Below are positions 11,077 through 19,699 of a stretch of 64,000 nt of DNA, in pieces. Each line of letters begins with the position of its first letter. Within the stretch, counting starts at the first letter, position 1. A program made the translations under genes and the position numbers. Under the pieces are notes generated by a model that made no database searches, was not told where the DNA came from, and worked only from the letters and a program-made list of their open reading frames with translations. Origin of the DNA: Piscinibacter sp. HJYY11 (GTDB taxonomy: Bacteria; Pseudomonadota; Gammaproteobacteria; Burkholderiales; Burkholderiaceae_C); the NCBI RefSeq assembly GCF_016735515.1, contig NZ_JAERQZ010000001.1, positions 1,178,001 to 1,242,000 of the forward strand, read 5' to 3'.

Positions 11077-11633
11077 CGCTGGAAATTTCTCCCTGGCTGC
11101 AACGCTGGTCGCACCTGGTGCCGGCGGGCGCCACGGTGCTCGACGTGGCCTGCGGCTCGGGGCGGCACGTGCGGTGGTTCGCCGAGCGCGGTTGCCGTGT
11201 CACCGGTGTCGACCGGAATGCTGCCGCAGTCGAGCCGCTGCGCGCCGTCGCGGAGGTGGTCGTGGCCGACATCGAAGGCCAGCCCTGGCTCCTCTTGGGC
11301 AGGCGGTTCGATGCGGTCGTCGTCACCAACTACCTCTGGCGAGCATTGCTGCCGACGATCATCGACAGCGTGGCCGAGGGCGGCGTACTGTTGTACGAGA
11401 CCTTTGCCGACGGCAACCAGACCATCGGCAAGCCTTCGCGGCCCGACTTCCTGCTCCAGCCGGGCGAGCTGTTGCAGGCGGCCCAAGGCCTGCATGTGAT
11501 TGCCTATGAAGACGGCTTTCTCGATTCACCCGACCGATTCGTGCAGCGCATCACGGCGGTACGTCCGGCGAGCGGGAGCCCTCCTCACCCACGTCACCTG
11601 CTGACGCCCGGGCCGAGGACGTCGGGCAGCTAA
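11073..11633 (+). CDS. Class I SAM-dependent methyltransferase
   Basis: The product is 186 residues. The SAM-binding motif I is [16 protein letters not shown], followed by the acidic end of beta-2 (GVDRN) and a motif II region with VVTNYLWR. It resembles small TehB/UbiE-like methyltransferases; the substrate is unknown. The start codon overlaps the SDR stop, so translation is probably coupled. The last 20 or so residues are Pro/Gly/Ser-rich and may be a non-conserved tail. dapA follows after 25 bp. Confidence 0.82.
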   Translation: MTLEISPWLQRWSHLVPAGATVLDVACGSGRHVRWFAERGCRVTGVDRNAAAVEPLRAVAEVVVADIEGQPWLLLGRRFDAVVVTNYLWRALLPTIIDSVAEGGVLLYETFADGNQTIGKPSRPDFLLQPGELLQAAQGLHVIAYEDGFLDSPDRFVQRITAVRPASGSPPHPRHLLTPGPRTSGS

Positions 11634-11658
11634 AATCCCTGGATTCCGAGGAACCCCC

Positions 11659-12540
11659 ATGAAACCCATCGTTGGCAGCATCGTGGCGCTCGTCACGCCC
11701 ATGCAGGAAGACGGCAGCGTCGACTATGACGGCCTGCGCAGCCTGATCGACTGGCACATCGCCGAAGGCACCGATTGCATCGGCGTGGTCGGCACCACTG
11801 GCGAGTCACCGACGGTGTCGGTCGAAGAGCACTGCGAGATCATTCGCGTGGCCGTCCAGCATGCCAAGGGTCGCGTGCCCATCATGGCCGGCACCGGCGG
11901 CAACTCCACCCGCGAGGCGATCGAACTGTCACGCTTTGCCAAAGAGGTGGGCGCCGATTGCACGCTGTCGGTCGTGCCCTACTACAACAAGCCTTCGCAG
12001 GACGGCATCTACGCGCACTTCAAGGCCATCGCCGAAGCCGTCGACGTGCCGATGGTGCTGTACAACGTGCCCGGCCGCACCGTGGCCGACATGCTGCCCG
12101 AGACCACGCTGAAGCTGGCGCAAGTGCCCGGCGTCATCGGCATCAAGGAAGCGACCGGCAACATCGAGCGTGCCTGCCAGCTGATCAAGCATGCTCCCAA
12201 GGGCTTCTCGATCTATTCCGGCGACGACCCGACGGCCATCGCGCTGATGCTGCTCGGTGGCCATGGCAACGTGAGCGTCACGGCCAACGTCGCGCCGCGC
12301 GCGATGCACGAGCTGTGCAAGGCCGCACTCGCCGGCCAGGCACGCGAGGCCACCGCCATCCACCTGAAGCTGCTGGGCCTGCACAAGAACCTGTTCGTCG
12401 AATCGAGCCCGACGCCCACCAAGTGGGCCCTGTCGCGCCTGGGCCGCTGCGGCCCGACGGTGCGCCTTCCCATCCTGCCCTTGAGCCCGGCCGGCCAATC
12501 CGCCGTGGAACAAGCACTGCGCGAAGCGGGTCTGTTGTGA
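11659..12540 (+). CDS. dapA: 4-hydroxy-tetrahydrodipicolinate synthase
   Basis: DapA (293 residues) condenses pyruvate with aspartate semialdehyde, the first committed step toward lysine and meso-diaminopimelate. The Schiff-base lysine is K163 in GIKEATGN. Y135 (VLYNVPGR) and T46-T47 (GTTGES) are in the expected active-site positions. The length is canonical. It sits directly upstream of bamC, an arrangement also found in E. coli (dapA-bamC), which supports both calls. Confidence 0.97.
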   Translation: MKPIVGSIVALVTPMQEDGSVDYDGLRSLIDWHIAEGTDCIGVVGTTGESPTVSVEEHCEIIRVAVQHAKGRVPIMAGTGGNSTREAIELSRFAKEVGADCTLSVVPYYNKPSQDGIYAHFKAIAEAVDVPMVLYNVPGRTVADMLPETTLKLAQVPGVIGIKEATGNIERACQLIKHAPKGFSIYSGDDPTAIALMLLGGHGNVSVTANVAPRAMHELCKAALAGQAREATAIHLKLLGLHKNLFVESSPTPTKWALSRLGRCGPTVRLPILPLSPAGQSAVEQALREAGLL

Positions 12541-12642
12541 GCCGAGGCCGCAGCCTGCGACCCAGGCGCGGCATTCATTCCCTTGTCACCCACGGCTCCA
12601 CGGCCCATCCGGCCCGGCCCGCTCCCTACGGAGATGTTCAAC

Positions 12643-13773
12643 GTGATTCGTGTTCCCCTCAGTTCGCTGGCAGCCGCCACGGCCCTGCTGTGCACCCTGA
12701 CCGCCTGCTCTTCCATCGACAGCATCGCCTCTGGTGACAAGATCGACTACCGCACGGCCAAGACCAAGGCGACGCCGCTCGAGGTGCCGCCCGACCTGAC
12801 GCAACTCGCCGTCGACCCCCGCTACGCACCCACGGCCGGCGTCATCAGCGCCGCCCAGTTGCAGGCACCGGGTGTGGCGGCCTCCGCGCCGGTCACGAAC
12901 GCCGTGGCGCCCACCGCCCTCGGCGACGTGCGCCTGGAACGCCAGGGCAACCTGCGCTTCCTCAGCACCAACATCCCGCCCGATCAATTGTGGCCGCAGC
13001 TCCAGGAGTTCTGGCGGGACCGCGGCTTGGCACTGACCGTCGACCAGCCCGAGGTCGGCGTGATGGAGACGGTGTGGTCCGAGAACCGCGCCAAGCTGTC
13101 GGACGACATCATCCGCCGCACCATCGGCAAGGTGTTCGACTCCCTGTTCGACACCGGCGAGCGCGACAAGTACCGCACCCGCGTCGAGCGCAGCGAGCGT
13201 GGCACCGACATCTACATCACGCACCGCGGGATGGAAGAGGTCTACGCCAGCGAGCGCAAGGACCAGACCACCTGGAAACCCCGCCCGAGCGACCCGACGC
13301 TCGAAGGCGAGATGCTGTCGCGCCTGATGGTGAAGCTCGGTGCCAAGGGTGAAGCCGCCAAGGCCGCGCTGGCACAGACCACCGCCGCCAACCCGTCCAA
13401 TACCGCTCCGCGCGCCCGCACCCTCAGCGGCCGTCCTGCGGCGACGCTGCAGCTCGACGAGAGTTTCGACCGCGCCTGGCGCCGCGTCGGCCTCGCCCTC
13501 GACCGCAGCGGCTTCACGGTGGAAGACCGCGACCGCGCACAAGGGCTCTATTTCGTGCGCTACGTCGACCCCGCACAGGCCGGCAAGGAAGAGCCCGGCT
13601 TCTTCGCCCGGCTCTTCACCGATGCCAAGCTGAGTGGGCCGACCCGCTACCGCGTCAACGTCAAGGCCGAGGGCGACTTGAGCACGGTGTCGGTGTACGA
13701 CGCCAAGGGCCAGCCCGAAAACGGCGACGCCGGCCAGCGCATCGTCAAGTTGCTGGTCGACGACCTGAAATAA
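12643..13773 (+). CDS. bamC: Outer membrane assembly lipoprotein BamC
   Basis: BamC (376 residues) is an accessory lipoprotein of the BAM complex that inserts beta-barrel proteins in the outer membrane. A signal peptide ends in the lipobox LTAC (C22). Two BamC-type domains follow (about residues 90-210 and 270-375) joined by an Ala-rich linker. The GTG at 12643 is chosen because GGAG at 12630-12633 lies 9 nt upstream. The in-frame ATG at 12634 abuts that GGAG and would lack a usable ribosome site, although it would only add three residues. The upstream neighbour dapA is the classical bamC partner. Confidence 0.9.
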   Translation: MIRVPLSSLAAATALLCTLTACSSIDSIASGDKIDYRTAKTKATPLEVPPDLTQLAVDPRYAPTAGVISAAQLQAPGVAASAPVTNAVAPTALGDVRLERQGNLRFLSTNIPPDQLWPQLQEFWRDRGLALTVDQPEVGVMETVWSENRAKLSDDIIRRTIGKVFDSLFDTGERDKYRTRVERSERGTDIYITHRGMEEVYASERKDQTTWKPRPSDPTLEGEMLSRLMVKLGAKGEAAKAALAQTTAANPSNTAPRARTLSGRPAATLQLDESFDRAWRRVGLALDRSGFTVEDRDRAQGLYFVRYVDPAQAGKEEPGFFARLFTDAKLSGPTRYRVNVKAEGDLSTVSVYDAKGQPENGDAGQRIVKLLVDDLK

Positions 13774-13800
13774 GCCAGGACGCCTGAAGGTCACGCCGGG

Positions 13801-14580
13801 ATGATGCGTTTCTGCAGCCTCGGCAGCGGGAGCTCCGGCAATGCGACGCTGATCGAGGCCAGCGCGGGCATCACGACGACGCGGGTGCTCGTCGACTGCG
13901 GCTTCTCGTTGCGCGAGCTCGAGCGCCGCCTCGCCACGCGCGGCCTTTCCGCTGCCGACATCGACGCCGTGTTCGTCACGCACGAGCACGGCGACCACGT
14001 GGGCTGCGCCTTTCACCTCGCCCGCAAGCACCATGTGCCGGTCTGGACCAGCCGCGGCACCTGGCGCGCCATCGGCCAGCCCGAGTTGCCGGAAGGCTTG
14101 CTGCACTTCGCCCGCGACCTCACGCCCATCCAGCTGGGCGACCTGGAGATCAGGCCCTACACCGTGCCGCACGACGCCCACGAGCCCCTGCAACTGTGCG
14201 CCAGTGACGGTGCGGTGCGACTCGGTGTCCTCACCGACGCGGGCTGCGCCACAGCCCACCTGCTGGCCCAGCTGCAGCGTTGTGACGCGTTGCTGCTGGA
14301 ATGCAACCACGACCGCACGCTGCTGGCCCATTCGGCCTACCCTGCCTCGCTGAAGGCGCGCATCGGCGGTCGCCTGGGCCATCTGGCCAACGACACTTCG
14401 GCCGAGATCCTGGCCAGTTGCCTCCACCCTGCCTTGAAGCACCTGGTCGCAGCCCACCTCAGCGAGCGAAACAACCGGCCGGAGTTGGCCCAAGCCGCGC
14501 TCGCGGCGGTGTTTGGCGGTCAGCCGGAGGAAATCGTCGTGGCCGACCCCCTGCAGGGATTCGACTGGCTGGCGATTTAA
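13801..14580 (+). CDS. MBL-fold metallo-hydrolase, YycJ/WalJ type
   Basis: The product is 259 residues with a metallo-beta-lactamase fold. The metal motif HEHGDH lies at 61-66 and further ligands are in TVPHDAHEP and TDAGC. The opening FCSLGSGSSGNATLIE is characteristic of the YycJ/WalJ-like group, whose members are nucleases or phosphodiesterases. The exact substrate is unknown. The start is either 13801 or the adjacent ATG at 13804. It is the last gene of the rightward run, followed by a bidirectional terminator. Confidence 0.88.
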   Translation: MMRFCSLGSGSSGNATLIEASAGITTTRVLVDCGFSLRELERRLATRGLSAADIDAVFVTHEHGDHVGCAFHLARKHHVPVWTSRGTWRAIGQPELPEGLLHFARDLTPIQLGDLEIRPYTVPHDAHEPLQLCASDGAVRLGVLTDAGCATAHLLAQLQRCDALLLECNHDRTLLAHSAYPASLKARIGGRLGHLANDTSAEILASCLHPALKHLVAAHLSERNNRPELAQAALAAVFGGQPEEIVVADPLQGFDWLAI

Positions 14581-14598
14581 TCTCGCGAGACCATGAAA

Positions 14599-14620
14599 AA
14601 AGCCGCCCGAGGGCGGCTTT
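14599..14620. terminator. Bidirectional rho-independent terminator
   Basis: A perfect 10-bp stem (AAAGCCGCCC / GGGCGGCTTT) with a GA centre lies between the convergent MBL hydrolase (stop 14580) and small lipoprotein (stop 14640). Read leftward, it ends in a run of six T, so it is a strong terminator for the lipoprotein. Read rightward, the T-run is only three long. Confidence 0.85.
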
Positions 14621-14639
14621 CTCAGAATCGGAGAACCGA

Positions 14640-14849
14640 TTACTTGCTGGCAGCGGGGGCGGCAGCAGAAGCGGCATCCGAAGCGGCCGGAGCAGCAGCG
14701 GGAGCCGAAGCAGCGTCAGAAGCAGCCGGGGCCGGAGCGGCCGGGGCAGCGGCGGGAGCGGCCGGAGCAGCAGCGGGCTCTTCCTTCTTGCCGCAAGCGG
14801 CCAGAGCAACAGCAGCAACCAGAGAAGCCATCAGAAGCGACTTTTTCAT
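14640..14849 (-). CDS. Small Ala/Pro/Ser-rich lipoprotein
   Basis: The product is 69 residues. The signal peptide MKKSLLMASLVAAVALAAC ends in a lipobox with C19. The mature part is KKEEP followed by a low-complexity Ala/Pro/Ser/Asp tail containing two ASDAAS repeats. The start at 14849 has a GAGGAAAAG Shine-Dalgarno; an in-frame ATG at 14873 has none. Similar tiny lipoproteins with Ala/Pro tails occur in Burkholderiales, without known function. It could tether or space something in the periplasm. A perfect 18-bp palindrome lies 25 bp upstream of the start. Confidence 0.8.
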   Translation of the reverse strand: MKKSLLMASLVAAVALAACGKKEEPAAAPAAPAAAPAAPAPAASDAASAPAAAPAASDAASAAAPAASK

Positions 14850-14873
14850 ACTTTTCCTCAGTGAAAGGTTCAA

Positions 14874-14891
14874 ACAATTACCGGTAATTGT
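14874..14891. promoter_or_regulatory. 18-bp perfect AT-rich palindrome upstream of the small lipoprotein
   Basis: ACAATTACCGGTAATTGT reads identically on both strands. It lies 25-42 bp upstream of the lipoprotein ATG at 14849, where an operator or promoter would sit. Its A/T-rich arms stand out against the GC-rich surroundings. It is a candidate repressor or activator site. The regulator is unknown. Confidence 0.55.
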
Positions 14892-14989
14892 GGGAACCCT
14901 CCGTCCTGGCAGATCCCCAACATATCAGGCGAGAAACGCTCGAGCATTTCCGCGCCAGCCCATGAGTATATCCGCTGTTAGGGAACTCC

Positions 14990-15481
14990 CTAGAGCCCCA
15001 AAGTGGTGACTGGGAAGGCCTCTTCGGACCGTTGCAAAAGCGCATCAAGGGCGTCGCGGATCCGCGTGGTATCGGCAGGGTCAAAGGAGAGGCTCGCACG
15101 GTAGTGCTCGGCGTCGAGGACACGCAAGGTGATGAGCCCCGGCGCGAGGAAGAGGCCGCTCATCTGGCCGATGTCGGCTTCATCGACGGCCCGGCACTCC
15201 ACAACGTGCGACCACTGCCTCCGCCACTCCACCCAGCGCGGGTGACGCCGCGGAAACTCGTCGAAGCTCTCCGCCAACACCGTCAGCTTGCGATGCGTGA
15301 ACGCCCAGCGGGAGAGGTTCTCGATCACCGCACGATCGCTCAGCGGCCAGTCGGCGAAGGTTGGATCGGCGATGAAGACCTCACGGCAGCCCTTGTCGGC
15401 CACGAAGGCGAAGGCCTCTTTCAGGGCATCGTGGAACTCCGAACGTGAGGTGATGATGCGAGAGGTCGGCAGGTCGTCCAT
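14990..15481 (-). CDS. Conserved-type hypothetical protein paired with the uL16 hydroxylase gene
   Basis: The product is 163 residues with no signal peptide or membrane segment. It contains EVFIADPTFADWPLSDRAVI, a Trp/Arg-rich middle (RRHPRWVEWRRQWSHVVECR) and a C-terminal LFLAPGLITLRVLD. I do not recognise the domain. The pattern of a short alpha/beta domain with RWAFTHRKLTVL suggests a phospholipase-D-like or DUF fold, but no catalytic motif is visible. It starts 10 bp downstream of the cupin gene stop, so the two are probably co-transcribed. A small TAGGGA-AC-TCCCTA inverted repeat overlaps its stop codon. Confidence 0.78.
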   Translation of the reverse strand: MDDLPTSRIITSRSEFHDALKEAFAFVADKGCREVFIADPTFADWPLSDRAVIENLSRWAFTHRKLTVLAESFDEFPRRHPRWVEWRRQWSHVVECRAVDEADIGQMSGLFLAPGLITLRVLDAEHYRASLSFDPADTTRIRDALDALLQRSEEAFPVTTLGL

Positions 15482-15491
15482 GGCGGGCCTT

Positions 15492-16616
15492 TCAATCGGG
15501 AAGCGGGTGCAGCCAGCCGGCCTGCGCCCACTGGTCGAGCAATTCTCGGGCGTCGTCGCTCAGCGCTGCAAGCCGGGCGGCTGGCAGGGTGCGCTCGTCG
15601 GCAAGGCGGCGCATCAACGTCGCATCACGGCCCGCGGCCCGGAACGCTTCGCCATTGATAAAGACATGACGCTCGTCATACAGCATCCGGGTGCGGCGAT
15701 CCAGGCGCACCCCCTGCCCTGTTGACAGTGGCTCGCCGGAGTCGAACCACACCGAGGGCTTGGGGTCGCTCAGCACCTCGCCCAGCGCACAGGCCAGCGC
15801 CTGCGGCTCGGCCAGCCAGCGTGCCACCTCACGCGCGGCGAACTCGCGCAGCGCTGCGGGGATGAGCGCCGGTTGGTCGGTCGCGGGCTGATTCGGGTCG
15901 CGGTACAGCGGGTCGAGGTCGGGCCGTTCGCTGCTGTCGAGCATGCGCTGCAGTACCTCGTCTCGCAGCTCGGCGCGGCCGGCGGCGCGAAAGCCGATCG
16001 AGGCCGTCATGCATTCGCCCACGGCGACGCCGTCATGGCCCCAGCCCGGCGGCAGGTAGAGCATGTCGCCGGGGTCGAGCACCCAGTCGTCCTGCGGCTC
16101 GAAGTGCTTGAGGATCTTGAGCGGCACGCCATCGACCAGCGTCGCGTCGCCGGGCGGAGCAATGCGCCAGCGACGCTGCCCGTGGATCTGCAGCAGGAAC
16201 ACATCGTAGGAGTCGACATGCGGGCCGACGCCACCGCCGTCGCTGGCCCACGACACCATCAGGTCGTCGAGGCGCGCGTCGGGCACGAAGCGGAAGCGCG
16301 AGAGCACTTCATGCGCCGCGTCGAGGTGAGTGTCCAGCCCCTGCACGAGCAAGGTCCACGCAGGTTGCGACACGGGTGGCAGGGAACGTCGAGCGAACGG
16401 GCCGTGCTTCAAGGTCCAGCCCTTGCCCTGGTGCGCGATCACACGCGACTCCACGCCCTCCTGCCCCGCCAGAGCGAACAGCTCGGCGCGGCTCACGAAG
16501 GACGTCAGCCCCGGCATCGCCTGGCGGATCAGCAAGGGCCGCTTTTGCCAGTGGCGGCGCATGAACTTCGCGGGAGACAACCCTCCCAGCAGCGTCATCG
16601 GATCGGTCATCGTCAT
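15492..16616 (-). CDS. JmjC/cupin 2-oxoglutarate oxygenase, ribosomal protein uL16 arginine hydroxylase type
   Basis: The product is 374 residues and resembles YcfD/RoxA, which hydroxylates an arginine of ribosomal protein L16 using Fe(II), O2 and 2-oxoglutarate. The iron facial triad is H133 and D135 (PHVDSYD) with H194 (PPGWGHDG). The start is ambiguous between ATG 16616 and 16610 (M3). The C-terminal third is the helical dimerisation and winged-helix region of the family. It is divergent from the SlyD-type PPIase, with 25 bp between starts. Confidence 0.88.
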   Translation of the reverse strand: MTMTDPMTLLGGLSPAKFMRRHWQKRPLLIRQAMPGLTSFVSRAELFALAGQEGVESRVIAHQGKGWTLKHGPFARRSLPPVSQPAWTLLVQGLDTHLDAAHEVLSRFRFVPDARLDDLMVSWASDGGGVGPHVDSYDVFLLQIHGQRRWRIAPPGDATLVDGVPLKILKHFEPQDDWVLDPGDMLYLPPGWGHDGVAVGECMTASIGFRAAGRAELRDEVLQRMLDSSERPDLDPLYRDPNQPATDQPALIPAALREFAAREVARWLAEPQALACALGEVLSDPKPSVWFDSGEPLSTGQGVRLDRRTRMLYDERHVFINGEAFRAAGRDATLMRRLADERTLPAARLAALSDDARELLDQWAQAGWLHPLPD

Positions 16617-16641
16617 GGGGTCATTGTGCGATCATTGCCCG

Positions 16642-17163
16642 ATGCTCATTTCCGCCCCCTGCGTCGTCAGCCTCGTGTGGCGACTCGAAGATGCCCAAGG
16701 CCAGTTGATCGACGAACTCACCGCGCCGGTCGAGTTCTTTTTCGGGGGCGACGACCTGCTCGCCAAGGTCGAGGAAGCACTCGACGGACAGGAAGCCGGC
16801 TTCCAGACCCAGCTGCACCTCGAGCCTGAGCATGCCTTCGGCGACTACAACCCCGAGCTCGTGTTCTTCGAACCGGCCTCCGTGTTCGACGACAAGCTCC
16901 AGCCCGGCATGCAGTTCGAAGGCCCGCCCGAAGGCGCCACCACCGAGGGCCTGCCGGCCGATGCCATCTACACCGTGACCGAGGTGTACCCCGAGCACGT
17001 GGTGCTCGACGGCAACCACCCGCTCGCCGGCATCGCGCTGCGGCTCGACGTGACGGTGCGCGACGTGCGCGAAGCCACCGAAGACGAGATCGAAGCCGGC
17101 AGCGTCAGCGAGCCCGGCATCAGCATCCTGCACTCCGCGCCGGGCGGCTCAGACCTGCACTGA
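16642..17163 (+). CDS. FKBP-type peptidyl-prolyl isomerase, SlyD-like
   Basis: The product is 173 residues. The FKBP core is split by an IF (insert-in-flap) chaperone domain, as in SlyD, visible from LEPEHAFGDYNPELVFFEP to the VVLDGNHPLAGIALRLDVTV segment. The latter (DGNHPLAG) is a SlyD hallmark. The His/Cys-rich metal-binding tail of E. coli SlyD is missing, so it should act as an isomerase/chaperone without the nickel role. The start at 16642 gives an N-terminus of typical length. It faces dut convergently with a 4-bp gap. Confidence 0.9.
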   Translation: MLISAPCVVSLVWRLEDAQGQLIDELTAPVEFFFGGDDLLAKVEEALDGQEAGFQTQLHLEPEHAFGDYNPELVFFEPASVFDDKLQPGMQFEGPPEGATTEGLPADAIYTVTEVYPEHVVLDGNHPLAGIALRLDVTVRDVREATEDEIEAGSVSEPGISILHSAPGGSDLH

Positions 17164-17167
17164 TTCT

Positions 17168-17617
17168 TCAGTGCTTGCCGGTGGACCCGAAGCCACCGGC
17201 CCCGCGGTCCGACGCGCCAAACTCGTCGACGACGTTGAACTTCGCCTGCACCACCGGCACGATCACGAGCTGCGCGATGCGCTCCATCGGCTGGATGGTG
17301 AACGTGGCGTGGCCACGGTTCCAGCAGCTCACCATCAGCTGGCCCTGGTAGTCGGAGTCGATCAGGCCGACCAGGTTGCCGAGCACGATGCCGTGCTTGT
17401 GACCGAGGCCGGAGCGCGGAAGGATGATGGCCGCAAGGCCCGGGTCCGCCACGTGGATCGCAAGGCCTGTCGGGATCAACTGCGTCTGGCCCGGCTCCAG
17501 CACCAGTGGCGCGTCGAGGCAGGCACGCAAATCGAGACCGGCGCTCCCGGCGGTGGCATAGGCAGGCAGTTGCTCGGCCATGCGGGCGTCGAGCACTTTC
17601 AGGTCAATGGTGGTCAT
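17168..17617 (-). CDS. dut: dUTP diphosphatase
   Basis: Dut (149 residues) hydrolyses dUTP to dUMP, keeping uracil out of DNA and feeding dTMP synthesis. All five trimeric dUTPase motifs are readable, including [29 protein letters not shown] and the C-terminal glycine-rich [10 protein letters not shown]. Its ATG overlaps the coaBC stop (17614-17617), as in the widespread coaBC-dut arrangement, so the two are translationally coupled. Confidence 0.97.
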   Translation of the reverse strand: MTTIDLKVLDARMAEQLPAYATAGSAGLDLRACLDAPLVLEPGQTQLIPTGLAIHVADPGLAAIILPRSGLGHKHGIVLGNLVGLIDSDYQGQLMVSCWNRGHATFTIQPMERIAQLVIVPVVQAKFNVVDEFGASDRGAGGFGSTGKH

Positions 17618-18834
17618 GAGGACTTGGCGTGAAGGCGCTGGGCGATCTCGTTGACCAGCGCGCGGGCGAGGGAAAGTTTGTCGGCGCGCGGCAACTCGCG
17701 GTGGCCTTGTGCGTCAACGAGGATCAGCTGGTTGTCGTCTCGGCCGAAGGTGGCCGGGCCGAGGTTGCCGACGACCAGCGGCACGTTCTTGCGCTCGAGC
17801 TTCTCGCGCGCGTGCTTCAGGAGGTCGTGGCTCTCGGCCGCAAAGCCCACGCAGTACGGCCGCTTCGGCAGCTTCGCCACGGCCGCGAGGATGTCGGGGT
17901 TCTCGGTCAGCTCGAAGGTCGGGGCGACCTTGTTGCCGTTCTTCTTGATCTTCTGATTCGACAGGGTCGCCGGTCGCCAGTCGGCCACCGCCGCGGTGGC
18001 GATGAACACTGAATGCTGCGGCGCCTGCGGCACCACCGCGTCGTACATCTGCTGCGCGGTCTGCACGTCGATGCGCTGCACGCCGCGCGGCGTGGGCAGG
18101 TGCACCGGGCCGGCCACCAGCGTGACTTCGGCGCCGGCTTCCTGTGCGGCACGGGCGATCGCAAAACCCATCTTGCCGCTGGAAAGATTCGTGATGCCGC
18201 GCACCGGGTCGATCGGCTCGAAGGTCGGGCCCGCGGTGATGAGCACGCGTTGGCCGCGCAAGTTCTTGGGAACGAAGAACGCCGTCAATTCGGCCACCAG
18301 CTCGTCGGCTTCGAGCATGCGCCCATCGCCGATCTCGCCGCAGGCCTGGTCGCCGTTGCCGGGGCCGAGGATGGTGGTGCCGTCAGCCTTCAGCTGCGCC
18401 ACGTTGCGCTGCGTCGCCGGATGCGCCCACATCTCGCGGTTCATCGCCGGGGCCAGCAGCAGCGGGCAGCGCTCGATCGGGCGGGCCAGGCACATCAGGC
18501 TCAGCAGCTCGTCGGCTCGCCCTTGCACGAGCTTGGCCATCAAGTCGGCACTCGCCGGGGCGATCAGCACCGCATCGGCGTTGCGTGTGAGGTTGATGTG
18601 CGCCATCGCGTTGGGCTCGCGCGTGTCCCACTGGCTGGTATAGACGTGGCGGTTCGTCAGCGCCTGCATGGTGACGGCGGTGATGAACTGCTCGGCAGAT
18701 TCGCTCATCACGACCTGCACGGTCGCGCCGGCCTTGATGAGGCCGCGCGCCAGCTCGGCGCTCTTGTAGCAGGCGATGCCGCCGCTCAGGCCCAGAACGA
18801 TGTGGCGGCCTTGCAAGTCGAGGGGTGTGCTCAT
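17614..18834 (-). CDS. coaBC: Bifunctional phosphopantothenoylcysteine decarboxylase / phosphopantothenate-cysteine ligase
   Basis: CoaBC (406 residues) performs two steps of coenzyme A synthesis. The N-terminal flavoprotein domain has GGIACYKS (15-22), the [10 protein letters not shown] motif and the catalytic Cys loop in [11 protein letters not shown]. The C-terminal ligase domain begins [16 protein letters not shown] and continues with [10 protein letters not shown]. The length is canonical. It is the first gene of the coaBC-dut pair. The secreted hydrolase gene ends about 28 bp upstream on the same strand. Confidence 0.96.
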   Translation of the reverse strand: MSTPLDLQGRHIVLGLSGGIACYKSAELARGLIKAGATVQVVMSESAEQFITAVTMQALTNRHVYTSQWDTREPNAMAHINLTRNADAVLIAPASADLMAKLVQGRADELLSLMCLARPIERCPLLLAPAMNREMWAHPATQRNVAQLKADGTTILGPGNGDQACGEIGDGRMLEADELVAELTAFFVPKNLRGQRVLITAGPTFEPIDPVRGITNLSSGKMGFAIARAAQEAGAEVTLVAGPVHLPTPRGVQRIDVQTAQQMYDAVVPQAPQHSVFIATAAVADWRPATLSNQKIKKNGNKVAPTFELTENPDILAAVAKLPKRPYCVGFAAESHDLLKHAREKLERKNVPLVVGNLGPATFGRDDNQLILVDAQGHRELPRADKLSLARALVNEIAQRLHAKSS

Positions 18835-18862
18835 GTGGGCGAGATTATGGCGGGCGGCCCGT

Positions 18863-19699
18863 TCAGTGAGCCTTCAGGAACTTCTGCAGCCGCGCGCGTG
18901 ACGCGGCCCAGGCCTGGGCGTCGCCGCCCACGTGAACACCCTGCCCGGGGTTGACGCCGTTGGGCACCTCGCGACGCAGGCGCAGTGGCGCGCCGGAGTC
19001 GAAGCCATGGTAGGCGCCCGCATAGCCCTCGATCTCGATCTGCGAAGCACCCGCTGCGAGGCGATGGCAGGGTGCGGCGGGCGTCCAGTCGTCGGCTTCG
19101 CCCACCAGCATCAGCAGCGGCGCCACCGGCTCGTAGCCGCGCCTGAGTTCGCTTTCGCAGCCCGGGTAGAAGGCCACGGCAAGACTGGGCTGCACCGCCG
19201 CCGCGGCCACCGCGCGGTGCTTCCTGTTCGTCGCCGCCAGCACGGTGCTGCCGCCGTTGGACCAGCCGAGCAGGCCCAGGCGCTTCGCGTCGACCTCGGG
19301 CCGGCTGGCCAGCCATTGCAAGGCCGCTTGGGCATCGAGGCGCCGGTTCGTCTGCGTGATGGCGCGCTCCCCATTGCGCTGGGTGCACAGCTCGCGTTCG
19401 CCGCGCGGCGTGAGCGAGTCCACCACCAGCACGTGCCAGCCCTCGCCATTGAGCCATTGCGCGTAGTCGCGCATGCGCTCGCTCGGGCGGCCGTTGCGGC
19501 CGTGCATGCCGCCGCAACCGTGCAGCAGCACGATCGCCGGCGCCTTCGGCGCAGCCACCGGATGCCAGTAGGCCTTGAGCACGACGGCCTGTCCACGCGG
19601 CGCATCCAGGCTCGGGAAGGACACTTCGCTCTCCGCACGCGCCGCCGCGGCACATACCAATGCCGCGACGAAGCCGCCAAGCCGGCGCAAACGGCTCAT
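18863..19699 (-). CDS. Secreted dienelactone hydrolase-family alpha/beta hydrolase
   Basis: The product is 278 residues. A signal peptide (FVAALVCAAAARA) precedes an alpha/beta-hydrolase fold with VLLHGCGG (oxyanion region). The nucleophile S147 is in GWSNGG, an Asp is near 203 in EADDWTP and H231 is in AYHGFD. These form the Ser-Asp-His triad expected of DLH-type esterases, although classical dienelactone hydrolase uses Cys. The substrate is unknown; a periplasmic esterase is likely. Its ATG overlaps the stop of the upstream secreted protein (19696-19699). Confidence 0.87.
   Translation of the reverse strand: MSRLRRLGGFVAALVCAAAARAESEVSFPSLDAPRGQAVVLKAYWHPVAAPKAPAIVLLHGCGGMHGRNGRPSERMRDYAQWLNGEGWHVLVVDSLTPRGERELCTQRNGERAITQTNRRLDAQAALQWLASRPEVDAKRLGLLGWSNGGSTVLAATNRKHRAVAAAAVQPSLAVAFYPGCESELRRGYEPVAPLLMLVGEADDWTPAAPCHRLAAGASQIEIEGYAGAYHGFDSGAPLRLRREVPNGVNPGQGVHVGGDAQAWAASRARLQKFLKAH

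Noticed and set aside
14979..14992. TAGGGA-AC-TCCCTA inverted repeat as a terminator
   Set aside because: The stem is only 6 bp, overlaps the stop codon of the hypothetical gene and has no T-run, so it is more likely incidental.
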